Source: Actinomycetota bacterium
Lineage (GTDB): Bacteria > Actinomycetota > Nitriliruptoria > Nitriliruptorales > JAHWKO01
Length of the DNA stretch: 37,188 nucleotides
Assembly: GCA_019347675.1 (NCBI GenBank)
Contig: JAHWKW010000008.1
Location: forward strand, 113,590 to 150,777
Reading direction: 5' to 3'
Position 1 is the stretch's first letter, and each line of letters begins with the position of its first letter. Position numbers and translations under genes: made by a program. Below are positions 27,559 through 37,087 of this stretch, piece by piece. The notes beneath the pieces were generated by a model. That model saw nothing but the letters and a program-made list of their open reading frames with translations, was not told the DNA's origin and did not search any database.

Positions 27559-30500
27559 CGGCGCTCCTCCACGAACCCCGGTGGGCGCAGCGTCAGGGAG
27601 ACGGCCAGCAGCAGCATCATCAGCTGACCGATCATGGCCAGCGTCCGCCTCCGCTGCCGCGCGTAGGTCACCACCACCTGGTCGGCGGGACCGGTCACGG
27701 TGAAGCGGGCCAGACCGAACTGAGAGCCACCTTCCAACACCGCCCCGTCGGCGGTCGCACGCCATCCGGGATGGGCCTGTTCGGCCAGCAGCACCACCCC
27801 GGCAGACGGGACGGCCCCCGCGAAGGTGTCGTCCTCGGCGACGGTGAGCGGTCGGGGGCTGGCGTCGGGCGGGACCTCGCCGCGGCGGGCGACCGACACC
27901 GCGACCGCGGGCGAGACGTGGGCCGCCCGCGGCAGCCAGCGGCCGACGCGGTACAGCAAACCGTGCTCGACCGACTGCGGCTCGAGGTCGACCTGATCGT
28001 CGAGCGCCGCCTGCAGAGTCGGCGACCGTCCTCCCTCGGGCACGTAGACGTACAGGATGTTGGCGAGGCCCAGCCGCGACGCCGCTGCCGGGTTCGTGTG
28101 TGCGGCCGCGTCCGAGATCGCACGCTGCACCAGTTCCAGCAGCTCCGCCGGCCTCGGCGCTCCGTACCGCAGCATCGTCGGGCCATCCGAGCCCACCACG
28201 TCCCAACGGATGGCCCCGTGTTCTTCGCTCAGCACGAGGACGCGGTAGGGGCCCAAGGCGTCGTCTTCGGCACCGATGAAGGCGGGCAGAGCCGGCTCGC
28301 CGACCACGAATGCGTCCCACGGATCGGTGACCAGGTAGCCGGTCGCTGCCACGCCGCCGAAGACCACCGCCACCGCGGTCCCCGCCACGACGACCTGTCG
28401 CCACCCGAATGCGATCTCGCGCAGCACGTCTCCGGCGACGGTGAACGCGATCGCCAGCAACCCGGCGTACGCGAACGCCGCCAGCAGCAGCGGGAGGCCG
28501 GGCCACCCGACCGCCCCGTCACCGCTGGCCCCAAGACCCCACGCGGCCAGGACCGACAGCAGCACGACCGCCCACAGCGTGGCCACCGGAACGGGGCGAC
28601 GCGGGTACCCGACGATCAGGCCCAGCAGGCCGGCCGCCAGGAACGCGACGCCGACCGCGAGCCCCGGGAAGCCGGGCAGCTGCGGGGACAGCGCCAGCCA
28701 CCGCAGGAACGGTGACGGCATCGCGCCGGGGTCACCGAAGCCGCCCAGGACCGGTGAAGCCGACCCGACCAGGGAGGCCGACCACGGCAGCAGCAACAGC
28801 AGCGCCCCGACGACGACCACCACGATCCGGCCAGCGACACCCCGCCGGACCGCCGCCGGAGCAGGTGTGGCGACCACGACGACCAGTCCCACGGCGACGG
28901 CGGCGAGGAGCAGCGGCACCGTGGAGGGCTCGAAGGCGATCATCGCTGCGGTGACCAGAGCGGCGCCTGCCACCGCTCGCCAGGCGCTTGGCGGCGCGAC
29001 CGCGAGGCTGGTCAGATGGGCTGCCGCCAAGGTCAGCGCCGGGATGGCGGCCGCGGTGACCAACCCACCGAGCCTTCCGGTGGTCAAGGCGGCCAGAACC
29101 GGAGGACTCAACGTGTAGGCGGACGCGGCCAGGACCCGTGGCACCCGAGCCGGGGTCAGCAGGCGGCCGGCGCGGAGCGTGAGCCACCACGTGACGGGGA
29201 GGAACCCGAACAGCAGCAGGCGCGGGGCCAACCAGGCCGACCCGAGAGCCAACATGCCCACCAGGCCCAGCAGGGCCTGCGCCGGTGACGGCGCCCCGGC
29301 CGAACCGAGCCCCCCCGCGTCGTTCCACCCCGAGGCGTACACCCGCAGGAACGTGCGCGACGTCGCCGGCCACGGGGCGACATCACCGCCGCGGAGCTCA
29401 CCGCCACCCAGGAGTGGGACCGCGCTGATCAGGCCGACGACGGTCAGGATCATGGCGGCCACCAGGACCGGCTGCTGTCTGACCAGGCGCACGGCGCGCG
29501 GGCCGGGAGACACTTCGTCGGTCGCCCGCTCGTCGGGTGGGGACGGCAGCTCCAGCTCGCCGCCCGCGACCCGGTCGGCGATCGCCTCGGCGTAGGCCCC
29601 CAGCCGCGGCGCGGCGCGAGCGAACAACGGCCGCAGCTCGCCGTCGGTGCGGGTCCGGCTGTCCTGCACCGTCCGCCGCAGCCGGATGGTGCTGCCCAGG
29701 TTGCGGACGTTCCAGCCCCAGGCGCGCAGCGTCTGCCAGGCGTCGCTCAGCCGGCGGGCGGTGACGAAGGCCGCGACCTTGGCCCCACCGACCACGAAGA
29801 ACAGCGGCAGGACATAGGCCAGCCGGGCCAGGCTGTAGCACTTGAGCATCGTCGCGAGCGTGTTGCGCTCAGCGAAGTACCGCGGGCCCAGCGGTGCGAT
29901 CTCACCGAGCCGCTCGTAGTTGGAAGCCGCGCGAACGTGGCGCCCGACGGCAGCCGGTGCCACCTCGACGTCGCGGCCGGCCAGCCAGGCGCGCCAGCAC
30001 AGGTCCAGATCGTCGCGGAACACGCGGTAGCGGCGGTCGAACCCACCGAGTTCCTCGAACAGCGTGCGGTCCACCAACATGGCTGCGCTGGACACGTACA
30101 GGACCGGCCGCACGCGGTCGCGCTGGCCCTGGTCGAGTTCGTCGGGCTCGAGCCCCGAGTCCGGGCGTCCTGTGGGGTCGATCGCCATCCCGACCTGCTG
30201 GAGCAACCGCGGGTCGTTGTACTGCAAGAGCTTGGGGCCGACCACCGCGACGTGCCCGTCGCCGTTGGCGTGGGCGACCAGACAGTCGACCGCGTCCGGC
30301 TCGAGGATCACATCGTCGTGCAACACCAACAGCCAGCGTGCATGCGAGGTGGCTGCCACGGCGCTGTCGAGGGCCATGCCGACCGCTCCACCGAAGCCGA
30401 GATCGCGGTCGGCCACCAGTACCCGTTCCATGCCGAGTCGCTCGCGGAGGATGTGGCGCGACCCGTCGGTGGAGCCGTTGTCGACGGCGACGACCTCGAG

Positions 30501-30599
30501 CGCCGGGTAGGTCTGCGCCTCCAAGGCCTCGAGGCACTCGCCCAGCCATGCAGCACCGTCGTGCGCGACGACGACGGCGAGAACGCGCGGACTGTCCAG
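27555..30599 (-). CDS. large membrane family-2 glycosyltransferase, apparent CTG start
   Basis: The 1014-residue protein has an N-terminal GT-A domain (about 1-270) with VLAVVVAHDGAAWLGECLEAL, VVAVDNGSTDGS, the metal-binding HDD (about 94-96) and FRDDLDLCWR. A C-terminal half follows with about a dozen hydrophobic helices (about 370-750) and an extracytoplasmic tail, with a last helix at LAMIGQLMMLLLAVSLTL. It probably builds an envelope polysaccharide; donor and acceptor are unknown. No ATG, GTG or TTG precedes TTG 30524 in frame, and that TTG would delete the first beta strand of the fold. CTG 30599 has AAGGAG five bases upstream and an in-frame stop further up, so I take CTG as the start. 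Confidence 0.85.
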   Translation of the reverse strand: MDSPRVLAVVVAHDGAAWLGECLEALEAQTYPALEVVAVDNGSTDGSRHILRERLGMERVLVADRDLGFGGAVGMALDSAVAATSHARWLLVLHDDVILEPDAVDCLVAHANGDGHVAVVGPKLLQYNDPRLLQQVGMAIDPTGRPDSGLEPDELDQGQRDRVRPVLYVSSAAMLVDRTLFEELGGFDRRYRVFRDDLDLCWRAWLAGRDVEVAPAAVGRHVRAASNYERLGEIAPLGPRYFAERNTLATMLKCYSLARLAYVLPLFFVVGGAKVAAFVTARRLSDAWQTLRAWGWNVRNLGSTIRLRRTVQDSRTRTDGELRPLFARAAPRLGAYAEAIADRVAGGELELPSPPDERATDEVSPGPRAVRLVRQQPVLVAAMILTVVGLISAVPLLGGGELRGGDVAPWPATSRTFLRVYASGWNDAGGLGSAGAPSPAQALLGLVGMLALGSAWLAPRLLLFGFLPVTWWLTLRAGRLLTPARVPRVLAASAYTLSPPVLAALTTGRLGGLVTAAAIPALTLAAAHLTSLAVAPPSAWRAVAGAALVTAAMIAFEPSTVPLLLAAVAVGLVVVVATPAPAAVRRGVAGRIVVVVVGALLLLLPWSASLVGSASPVLGGFGDPGAMPSPFLRWLALSPQLPGFPGLAVGVAFLAAGLLGLIVGYPRRPVPVATLWAVVLLSVLAAWGLGASGDGAVGWPGLPLLLAAFAYAGLLAIAFTVAGDVLREIAFGWRQVVVAGTAVAVVFGGVAATGYLVTDPWDAFVVGEPALPAFIGAEDDALGPYRVLVLSEEHGAIRWDVVGSDGPTMLRYGAPRPAELLELVQRAISDAAAHTNPAAASRLGLANILYVYVPEGGRSPTLQAALDDQVDLEPQSVEHGLLYRVGRWLPRAAHVSPAVAVSVARRGEVPPDASPRPLTVAEDDTFAGAVPSAGVVLLAEQAHPGWRATADGAVLEGGSQFGLARFTVTGPADQVVVTYARQRRRTLAMIGQLMMLLLAVSLTLRPPGFVEERR

Positions 30600-30755
30600 C
30601 GCCGCTCCTTCTGGACCGCGTGACGATCACTCGCCGGACGGGTGCACTGCCCAAGCGCGACGCCCGCCGAGCTGGCGGGCGTTGGGAGGGCGACGCTAGC
30701 ACACTCGGCGGCGAGCACACACCGAGCGGGGCGGCCGGCGCGTTCGCTGGCGGTC

Positions 30756-31031
30756 CTAGGAAGCGAGCCGCTTCAGCCGCCGGCGCTCCCGTTCACTCAT
30801 GCCGCCCCAGATCCCGAAGCGCTCATCGTTGCGCAACGCGTACTGCAGGCATTCGTCGCGGACGCTGCATGCCGCGCAGATGCGTTTGGCGTCCCTGGTG
30901 GATCCGCCCTTCTCGGGGAAGAAGGCCTCCGGATCCGCATCCAGACACTTGGCATCAGCCATCCAGGGCGCCGGGCCGAGGTCGACCCCGTCCCGCAGGT
31001 CCCCGGTCACGGTCGCGGTGTCGGCTACCAC
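30756..31031 (-). CDS. whiB2: WhiB2/WhiB-type [4Fe-4S] regulator
   Basis: The 91-residue protein has cluster cysteines at 29, 52, 55 and 61, the block DPEAFFPEKGGSTRDAKRIC, and the turn RFGIWGGMSERERRRLKR. These features match WhiB of Streptomyces/WhiB2 of mycobacteria, which works with WhiA to trigger septation or cell division. GTG 31031 has GAGGAG at 31038-31043. The neighbourhood with the metallopeptidase and DUF3499 genes matches the mycobacterial whiB2 locus as I recall it. The 156 bases between it and the glycosyltransferase gene show nothing notable. Confidence 0.92.
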   Translation of the reverse strand: MVADTATVTGDLRDGVDLGPAPWMADAKCLDADPEAFFPEKGGSTRDAKRICAACSVRDECLQYALRNDERFGIWGGMSERERRRLKRLAS

Positions 31032-31118
31032 AGTGCGCTCCTCGCTCTCGCGCGGACCGGTGCGGTGGCCGCACCGGAAGGGCGGCTCGGCGCTGAGTCC
31101 CACGCCGACCACCACGCT

Positions 31119-31132
31119 GGTGTAGTTACACC
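31119..31132. promoter_or_regulatory. 14-bp palindrome upstream of whiB2
   Basis: GGTGTA-GT-TACACC is a perfect 6+6 inverted repeat 88 bases upstream of the whiB2 start, at an operator-like position. The rest of the 279-bp gap holds a 14-bp direct repeat (tcgatgcccacccc at 31199-31212 and 31225-31238) and a small CCCCA/TGGGG hairpin, with no gene. Confidence 0.45.
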
Positions 31133-31310
31133 GACGTCGTTTCTAGCGGCGGAAGCGGGTGGCGTCAAGGGCCAAACCACGACAGGTTGTGGTCGCCGTC
31201 GATGCCCACCCCAATCCATGGGGTTCGATGCCCACCCCGATGCGTGCGGCGAGCGAGGATGGCGGCAGGTCCGGGCGCCGCTGCGCCGCCCTGGTCGGCC
31301 TTTCGAACTG

Positions 31311-34229
31311 TCAGGCTCGGACGCTGCGCCGGATCTCGCGCGCGGTCGCCACCCCGATCCCCTTGACCTCGACGAGCTCATCGATGGTCGCGGCACGGAT
31401 CGCTTCCAGCGTTGGGAAGCGATCGAGGAGCGCCTGCGTCTTGGCGGCTCCCAGTCCCTTCACGTCGGCCAGCACCGCCTGCAGGTCCGAGCGGGCACCG
31501 TTCTCACCGCCGTGGGAAGCTGGCGTGCGGCCGGCCACGACCTCGCGCCCGGCGGCTGCCCGCTGATCGGCCCGGTGGTCGCCGGGGTGTGTGTGGGGCG
31601 CGGTGCCCGTGACCTCGGCCCCACTGTGATCGACGGCCGCGTCGGTCTCGCCGGCCGCCCACGACGTCGCGCGCTCGTGTTGGTCCCACGTCGTCGATGT
31701 CGCCTCGCCCCGAGGGTCGGACGCGAGCGCGTCGAGGAGAGCTGGCCCCCCGACCGGCCGCGGCTCAGGGTCGGTCGGGGGCTCGTGACCGAGGATCCGC
31801 TCTCGGGCGGCGTCGAGACGCCCCGCAAGCTTGCGCCGCTCCCGCCGCGACACCCCCGCAGCGAACTCCTCGACCAGTTCCCGCAGCACACGATGGCGCT
31901 CCTGCTCGAGCCGGCGATCACGGGCGTCGAGGTACTCCACCAGGGATGCCTCCATCCGGCCGACGAAGTCGACGAGCTGGCGCACGTGCTCACCCGCGGC
32001 GCGGACGTCGGCGGCAGCCTCGTCGCTCGTCACCCGGATGTTGCCGGCAGTCTGCAATCCGACCGCGCGGACGTCGGCGGCAGCCTCGTCGCCGATCGTG
32101 CGTACCACCTCGGTCGCCTCTTGGGTCCCGCGTCGGAACTCGGTCGCAGCCCGGTCGATCGCCGCCTCAACACGCTCCTGCAGTCCGACCCCGAGCTCTT
32201 GGACCTCACCACCGACCGAGCGCAGCTCCTGGTGGGCGGCGCGCAGCTGCTGCTCACTGCGGTCCAACGCGGTGGTGAGCGCATCCGCGAGCTGGCGACG
32301 GTGCTCCTCCAAAACCTGCGGCAGTCGCTCGTCCAGGCCGGCGTCGAGTGCCTGCAGGCGATGGTGGAGGTCGGCGACCACCCGCTCGAGGGTGGCGTCG
32401 AGCGCTGTTTGCATCGCTTCGCTGATGCGGCTGACGCGCGCCAGCTGCGTCTCGCTGATGCGGGTGGCCTCCGCCAGGTGGTCTTGGCTGATGCGGGCGG
32501 CCTGCGCCAGGTGGTCCTCGCTGCGGCGGGTCGCCTCCGTCAGGTGAGTCTCGACCGCTGCGCGGAGCTCGTCGGTCCGTTCCTGGACGCCGCGGGTGAG
32601 CTGATCGGCGCGGACGACGAAGGTCGCGAGCTGCTCGTCGACGGCTGCCCGGGTCGCGGCGTCGGCGGTGACACGGCGCTCCTCGGCGGCGATGAACTGG
32701 TCCTCGATCGCGAGGCGGCCGGCTCGCATCTGTGCGTCTTGGGTGGCGAACCGCGCGTCCATGGCGGCGTCGAGTTGCGCCAGCGAGGCTTCCACGGCGA
32801 CGCGGACGTCCTTGGTCCCGGCGTCGATGCGCACTCCGAGTTGGGTGAGAAGCTCCCGGGCGTCCGCCTCACGGCGGCCCGCGTCCTCGTGGCGCTGTGA
32901 CACGGCCTGTTCCCGGACGTCCTCGGCGAGCGCCTCCACGCGCCGGTCAAGCGTGGTCGTGCGGTCGGTGGCCGCCTCGACCGCCTGGACCAGCGCCTGC
33001 AGGGACTCCGCCGCCTCGACACGATCCTCGCGGATCCGCGCCACCAGCCGCTCGCCCAACGCCGCCACCCGAGCGTCCAACTCGCCGGCGACCTGGCTGA
33101 CGAGACGGTCGCCGTCGTCAGCTCGGACCAACGCCGCGAGCCGCTCCTCCATCCCGGCCACGACGGCCTCGCCGATACGCCAGGACCCGTTCTCGACCTG
33201 CTCCTCGAGGGCCGCCAGGCGGCTCAACAGCGACGTGCGCAGCGCCACGACGGTGTCTTGGATGCCCGCGTCGACGCGCGCCCCGAGTTGGGTGAGGAGC
33301 TCCCGGGCGTCCGCCTCACGGCGGCCCGCGTCCTCGTGGCGCTGTGACACGGCCTGTTCCCGGACGTCCTCGGCGAGCGCCTCCACGCGCCGGTCAAGCG
33401 TGGTCGTGCGGTCGGTGGCCGCCTCGACCGCCTGGACCAGCGCCTGCAGGGACTCCGCCGCCTCGACACGATCCTCGCGGATCCGCGCCACCAGCCGCTC
33501 GCCCAACGCCGCCACCCGAGCGTCCAACTCGCCGGCGACCTGGCTGACGAGACGGTCGCCGTCGTCAGCTCGGACCAACGCCGCGAGCCGCTCCTCCATC
33601 CCAGCCACGACGGCCTCGCCGATACGCCACGGCGCGTTGAGGACCTGCTCCTCGATGGCGGCCAGACGGTCGGAGACGAACGTGACGACGGGCCTGACCT
33701 GCCCGACGACCTCGGCGTTGCGGTCTTGCTCGACTGCCTCGATCGTTCCGCGGACCACCCGACCGAGGTCGGACAGGGCTGTCTCGACCCGTTCGGCGAC
33801 GTCGTCGTCGGGTTTGGCGTGCTGGTCCGCCAGCCGCTGCACGTCCTGATCGAGCCGGGCGGCGCGTTCGTCGAGGGAGGCGACGACGTCCTCGGTGGAC
33901 TCCGCCAGCTGGACCAGACGCACGGCGTGGTCGGTGCTGGCCTGGCGCAGACGGTCGATCTCCTCGGCGAGCCGACGGAAGCGCTCGTCGAGTTCCTCCC
34001 CCAGCCGCGCCAGCGCCTCGTGGACCTCCGAGCGCAGCGCGACCGCCTGTGAGGCGGCACTGTCGCGCAGTGCGCGCAACACGGATTCCATCCCGTCGAG
34101 GCGTTCGGCGGCGTCACCGAGGAAACGGTTGAGTTCGCGTTGTTCGGTGACCTGGCGCTCGACCGCCTCAGAGAAGAGACGTTCGACGTCCGGTTCGTCC
34201 GCGCCCCGCACGAAGAGACTGTCGTCCAC
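31311..34229 (-). CDS. giant coiled-coil protein with C-terminal helix-hairpin-helix domain
   Basis: The 972-residue product is almost wholly charged heptad-like helix (about residues 15-800: Glu/Arg/Ala/Leu-rich, no membrane helix), then a low-complexity linker, then a helix-hairpin-helix domain over the last 55 residues (LADVKGLGAAKTQALLDRFPTLEAIRAATIDELVEVKGIGVATAREIRRSV). The HhH pair suggests non-specific DNA binding, so a DNA-organising, tethering or repair scaffold is possible; I recognise no named family. Short internal repeats (DEAAADVRA; RISQDHLAEATRISE) and one near-perfect 149-residue duplication are present. GTG 34229 is backed by GGAGGGGG. No partner gene overlaps it; fbiC ends 129 bases upstream. 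Confidence 0.8.
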   Translation of the reverse strand: MDDSLFVRGADEPDVERLFSEAVERQVTEQRELNRFLGDAAERLDGMESVLRALRDSAASQAVALRSEVHEALARLGEELDERFRRLAEEIDRLRQASTDHAVRLVQLAESTEDVVASLDERAARLDQDVQRLADQHAKPDDDVAERVETALSDLGRVVRGTIEAVEQDRNAEVVGQVRPVVTFVSDRLAAIEEQVLNAPWRIGEAVVAGMEERLAALVRADDGDRLVSQVAGELDARVAALGERLVARIREDRVEAAESLQALVQAVEAATDRTTTLDRRVEALAEDVREQAVSQRHEDAGRREADARELLTQLGARVDAGIQDTVVALRTSLLSRLAALEEQVENGSWRIGEAVVAGMEERLAALVRADDGDRLVSQVAGELDARVAALGERLVARIREDRVEAAESLQALVQAVEAATDRTTTLDRRVEALAEDVREQAVSQRHEDAGRREADARELLTQLGVRIDAGTKDVRVAVEASLAQLDAAMDARFATQDAQMRAGRLAIEDQFIAAEERRVTADAATRAAVDEQLATFVVRADQLTRGVQERTDELRAAVETHLTEATRRSEDHLAQAARISQDHLAEATRISETQLARVSRISEAMQTALDATLERVVADLHHRLQALDAGLDERLPQVLEEHRRQLADALTTALDRSEQQLRAAHQELRSVGGEVQELGVGLQERVEAAIDRAATEFRRGTQEATEVVRTIGDEAAADVRAVGLQTAGNIRVTSDEAAADVRAAGEHVRQLVDFVGRMEASLVEYLDARDRRLEQERHRVLRELVEEFAAGVSRRERRKLAGRLDAARERILGHEPPTDPEPRPVGGPALLDALASDPRGEATSTTWDQHERATSWAAGETDAAVDHSGAEVTGTAPHTHPGDHRADQRAAAGREVVAGRTPASHGGENGARSDLQAVLADVKGLGAAKTQALLDRFPTLEAIRAATIDELVEVKGIGVATAREIRRSVRA
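32836..33629. repeat. 447-bp-period internal duplication in the coiled-coil gene
   Basis: Segments 32836-33182 and 33283-33629 (347 bp each, offset 447 bp = 149 codons) are identical apart from two single-base differences that I can see. The duplication is in frame and doubles a coiled-coil stretch from WRIGEAVVAGMEERLAALV to DARELLTQLG. Near-identity at third codon positions shows that it is recent or kept uniform by gene conversion. Confidence 0.95.
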
Positions 34230-34358
34230 GTTCGTCCCCCTCCACGGCCGTCCGGAGCGTAGTCGCGGCGTGCCGATCCGGCGGGGAGTCGCTGCGAACA
34301 TCGAAGTGGCCAGGGGCCCGCTCAGCCCCCACCGCGGCATCGCCGTGTTGCCCCACGG

Positions 34359-36983
34359 TCAGACCGTCGCAGCGACGCGGTAGCGGATCCCGGTGGTCTC
34401 CAACCGGTCGTAGGTCGTGGTGCGTTCGGCGGCGGGGCGCCCGGCCCGAGCGGCCGTCGCGCGCAGCTCTTCGGGGGACCGACGGATGCCGTGCTCGGAT
34501 CCGGCCATGCGCGAGATCGTCTCCTCCATCAGCGTCCCGCCGAGGTCGTTCGCGCCGCCCTGCAGGATGGTGACCGCCCCGTCCAAGCCCATCTTTACCC
34601 ACGACAGCTGGATGTTGTCGATGGCGCCTTGGAGCAGCAGTCGCGCGACGGCGTGCACCCGGCGGGTGTCTTCCCATGTCGGTCCAGGCCGCGCGACCCC
34701 GGCCAGGTAGATCGGGGCCTGCTGATGCACGAACGGCAGCCCGACGAACTCGGTGAAGCCTCCCGTCTCTTCCTGGATGGAGCGCAGTCGCTTCAGGTGC
34801 GCGACCCAGTGCCGCGGCTCGTCGACGTGGCCGTACATCATGGTCGACGACGAGCGCAGCCCGACCTGGTGTGCTGTGGTGATCACCTCGATCCACGCGG
34901 CGGCGGGCAGCTTCCCCTTGGTCAGTACCCACCGGATCTCGTCGTCGAGAATCTCCGCGGCTGTGCCGGGCACCGTCCCCAGGCCGCGGTGTCGCGCTTC
35001 CTGCAGCCATTCGCGGATCGAGATGCCCAGCCGGGTCGCGCCGTTGACGACCTCCATCGGGCTGTACGCGTGCACATGGACATCGGGGACCCGGCGCTTC
35101 ACCGCGTCGAGAATCTCGAAGTAGTACCCGCCGCCGAGGTCCGGGTGGATGCCGCCCTGCATGCACACCTCGGTGGCGCCGGCCTCCCACGCCTCTTCCG
35201 CGCGGTCGGCGACCTCGTCGAGGGACAGGTTGTAGGCGTCGCGGTCGGCGCGGCGTTGCGCGAACGCACAGAACCGGCAGCCCGTGTAGCAGATGTTGGT
35301 GAAGTTGATGTTGCGGTTCACCACGTACGTGACGGTGTCGCCGACCCGGTCGGCGCGGACCTCGTCGGCCGCCCGACACAGCGCCTCGAGCTCCACACCG
35401 GTGGTGTCGAACAGCACCAACACCTCGTCGTCGTCCAGGATGGCGCCCCGCTGCGCGTTCGCGAGGGCCGCGGCGACGTCCCGGCGGATCGCGGTGCGGG
35501 CGGTGCCGTGCTCACGAGGACGGTTCGACGCGACCACGTCCGCGGCGATGAAGTGGACGTCTCCGTACACGGCACGTTGGTGTTCGTCGTCGGCCGAGCG
35601 GGCGTTCCGCCCATCGGCGGCCGACCCGCCCGCCTCGTCGCCGGAGATGACCGCCCGCATCCCGGCGGTCATGGCCTTGGTCGCAAGGTCGTCAGGGTCC
35701 TGCCACGGGTGAGGCCGGGGGCGGTGGCCCGGCCTGGCGAATCCATCGCGTGTCGCCAGGGCCGCCACCGGTCCGCGCATCCGCCCGGCCAGGAACGGGT
35801 CGGGTCGCTCGACGTACTCCGGGTAGACGGTCAACCGCTCGACGAGGAGACGACCTTCCTCGGCGGACCGGCGGGACAGCTCGTCGACTTCAGGCCAGGG
35901 CATCTCCGGGTTGACGTGATCGGGCGTGATCGGCGAGACGCCTCCCCAGTCATCGATCCCGGCCCGCAGGATCGCGGGGTACCGGTCGGGGGTGAGGTTC
36001 GGGGGGGCCTGCACGTGAACCTTCGGGCCGAGGACGATCCGCGCCATCGCGACCGTGGCGAGCAGGTCGTCGAACGTCGGCTCCGGCCGGTCGCGGAAGG
36101 CCGTCCCCGGCTTCGCACGGAAGTTCTGGACGATGACCTCCTGCAGGTGGTCGTACTTGCGGTGCAGGTCGCGGAGCGCCAGGACGGTGTCGGCCCGCTC
36201 GACCAGCGTCTCGCCGATGCCGATCAGCAGCCCGGACGTGAACGGGACCGACAGCCGACCGGCGTCCTCGATCGTGCGCAGCCGTACCTGCGGATCCTTG
36301 TCGGGGGCACTCCAGTGCGCCTGGCCCTTGTCGAGCAGCCGCCGCGACGTCGATTCGAGCATCAGTCCCATCGAGGCCGAAACCTGCTTCAAGGTGGCGA
36401 GCTCCGTCCATGTCATCACGCCGGGGTTGAGGTGCGGCAGCAAGCCGGTCTCCTCGATCACCCGGATCGCGACCGCCCGCAGGTACTCCAGCGTCGTGGT
36501 GTAACCGTGGGCCTCCAGCCACTGTCGTGCCCGCGGGTAGCGCTCCTCGGGGCGGTCACCGAGCGTGAACAGCGCTTCCTTGCACCCGGCCGCCTGGCCG
36601 CGACGAGCGATATCGACGACCTCGTCGGGTGAGAGGTAGGCGGGAACGTCGCGCTTGGGTGGCCACGCGAACGTGCAGTACCCACAGCGGTCGCGGCACA
36701 GGTGCGTCAACGGGATGAACACCTTCCGCGAGTAGGTGACCCGTCGACGCCCGTCGGCCGTGACGAAGCCGCCCGCGTCGCGGATCCGGCCGGCGATCGA
36801 CACGAGGCGCTCGAGCTCGACGCCTCGGCACGTCAGCAGCGACGCGGCCTCGTCGCGCGTGACCGCCAGCCCCTGCTCGGCACGGCGCAACGCACGGCGC
36901 CGCAACCGGCCCAGCGCGGCCTCGTCCGGCGTCCGGTCCGCCGATCGCTGGTTGCCTGAGCCGTGCGTCGTGGCGCTCGCCAT
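34359..36983 (-). CDS. fbiC: FO synthase, fused CofG-CofH (FbiC)
   Basis: The 874-residue bifunctional radical-SAM enzyme makes the F420 precursor FO from tyrosine and 5-amino-6-ribitylamino-uracil. The N-terminal CofG half has the [4Fe-4S] motif CRDRCGYC (Cys96, 100, 103), the C-terminal CofH half has CYTGCRFC (Cys565, 569, 572). Both halves are full length, with a linker around residues 425-480. The single-chain form is typical of Actinobacteria; archaea and cyanobacteria use two proteins. ATG 36983 has GGGAG five bases upstream. No other F420 gene is in the window. An insertion sequence lies just upstream. Confidence 0.95.
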   Translation of the reverse strand: MASATTHGSGNQRSADRTPDEAALGRLRRRALRRAEQGLAVTRDEAASLLTCRGVELERLVSIAGRIRDAGGFVTADGRRRVTYSRKVFIPLTHLCRDRCGYCTFAWPPKRDVPAYLSPDEVVDIARRGQAAGCKEALFTLGDRPEERYPRARQWLEAHGYTTTLEYLRAVAIRVIEETGLLPHLNPGVMTWTELATLKQVSASMGLMLESTSRRLLDKGQAHWSAPDKDPQVRLRTIEDAGRLSVPFTSGLLIGIGETLVERADTVLALRDLHRKYDHLQEVIVQNFRAKPGTAFRDRPEPTFDDLLATVAMARIVLGPKVHVQAPPNLTPDRYPAILRAGIDDWGGVSPITPDHVNPEMPWPEVDELSRRSAEEGRLLVERLTVYPEYVERPDPFLAGRMRGPVAALATRDGFARPGHRPRPHPWQDPDDLATKAMTAGMRAVISGDEAGGSAADGRNARSADDEHQRAVYGDVHFIAADVVASNRPREHGTARTAIRRDVAAALANAQRGAILDDDEVLVLFDTTGVELEALCRAADEVRADRVGDTVTYVVNRNINFTNICYTGCRFCAFAQRRADRDAYNLSLDEVADRAEEAWEAGATEVCMQGGIHPDLGGGYYFEILDAVKRRVPDVHVHAYSPMEVVNGATRLGISIREWLQEARHRGLGTVPGTAAEILDDEIRWVLTKGKLPAAAWIEVITTAHQVGLRSSSTMMYGHVDEPRHWVAHLKRLRSIQEETGGFTEFVGLPFVHQQAPIYLAGVARPGPTWEDTRRVHAVARLLLQGAIDNIQLSWVKMGLDGAVTILQGGANDLGGTLMEETISRMAGSEHGIRRSPEELRATAARAGRPAAERTTTYDRLETTGIRYRVAATV

Positions 36984-37012
36984 CGCATCTCCCGGCAGTT
37001 GGGTGCGCGGGC

Positions 37013-37018
37013 ATCCTA
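37013..37018 (-). promoter_or_regulatory. -10 box for fbiC
   Basis: TAGGAT on the minus strand fits TAnnnT and would give a leader of about 23 bases before the fbiC ATG. I see no good -35; its position (about 37036-37041) lies next to the insertion-sequence boundary. Confidence 0.4.
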
Positions 37019-37087
37019 GGAGTCCGGGTCACGACCGCTTCGCTACTTGAGTGACCTAGTGGTGTCCTGTCCGATTGAAGCGCTGCA

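Noticed and set aside
30642-32900. 752-codon open frame on the plus strand
   Set aside because: It runs antisense across whiB2 and the coiled-coil gene, both well supported; the translation has no recognisable domain.
34491-36632. 713-codon open frame on the plus strand
   Set aside because: Antisense to fbiC, whose two radical-SAM motifs are clear.
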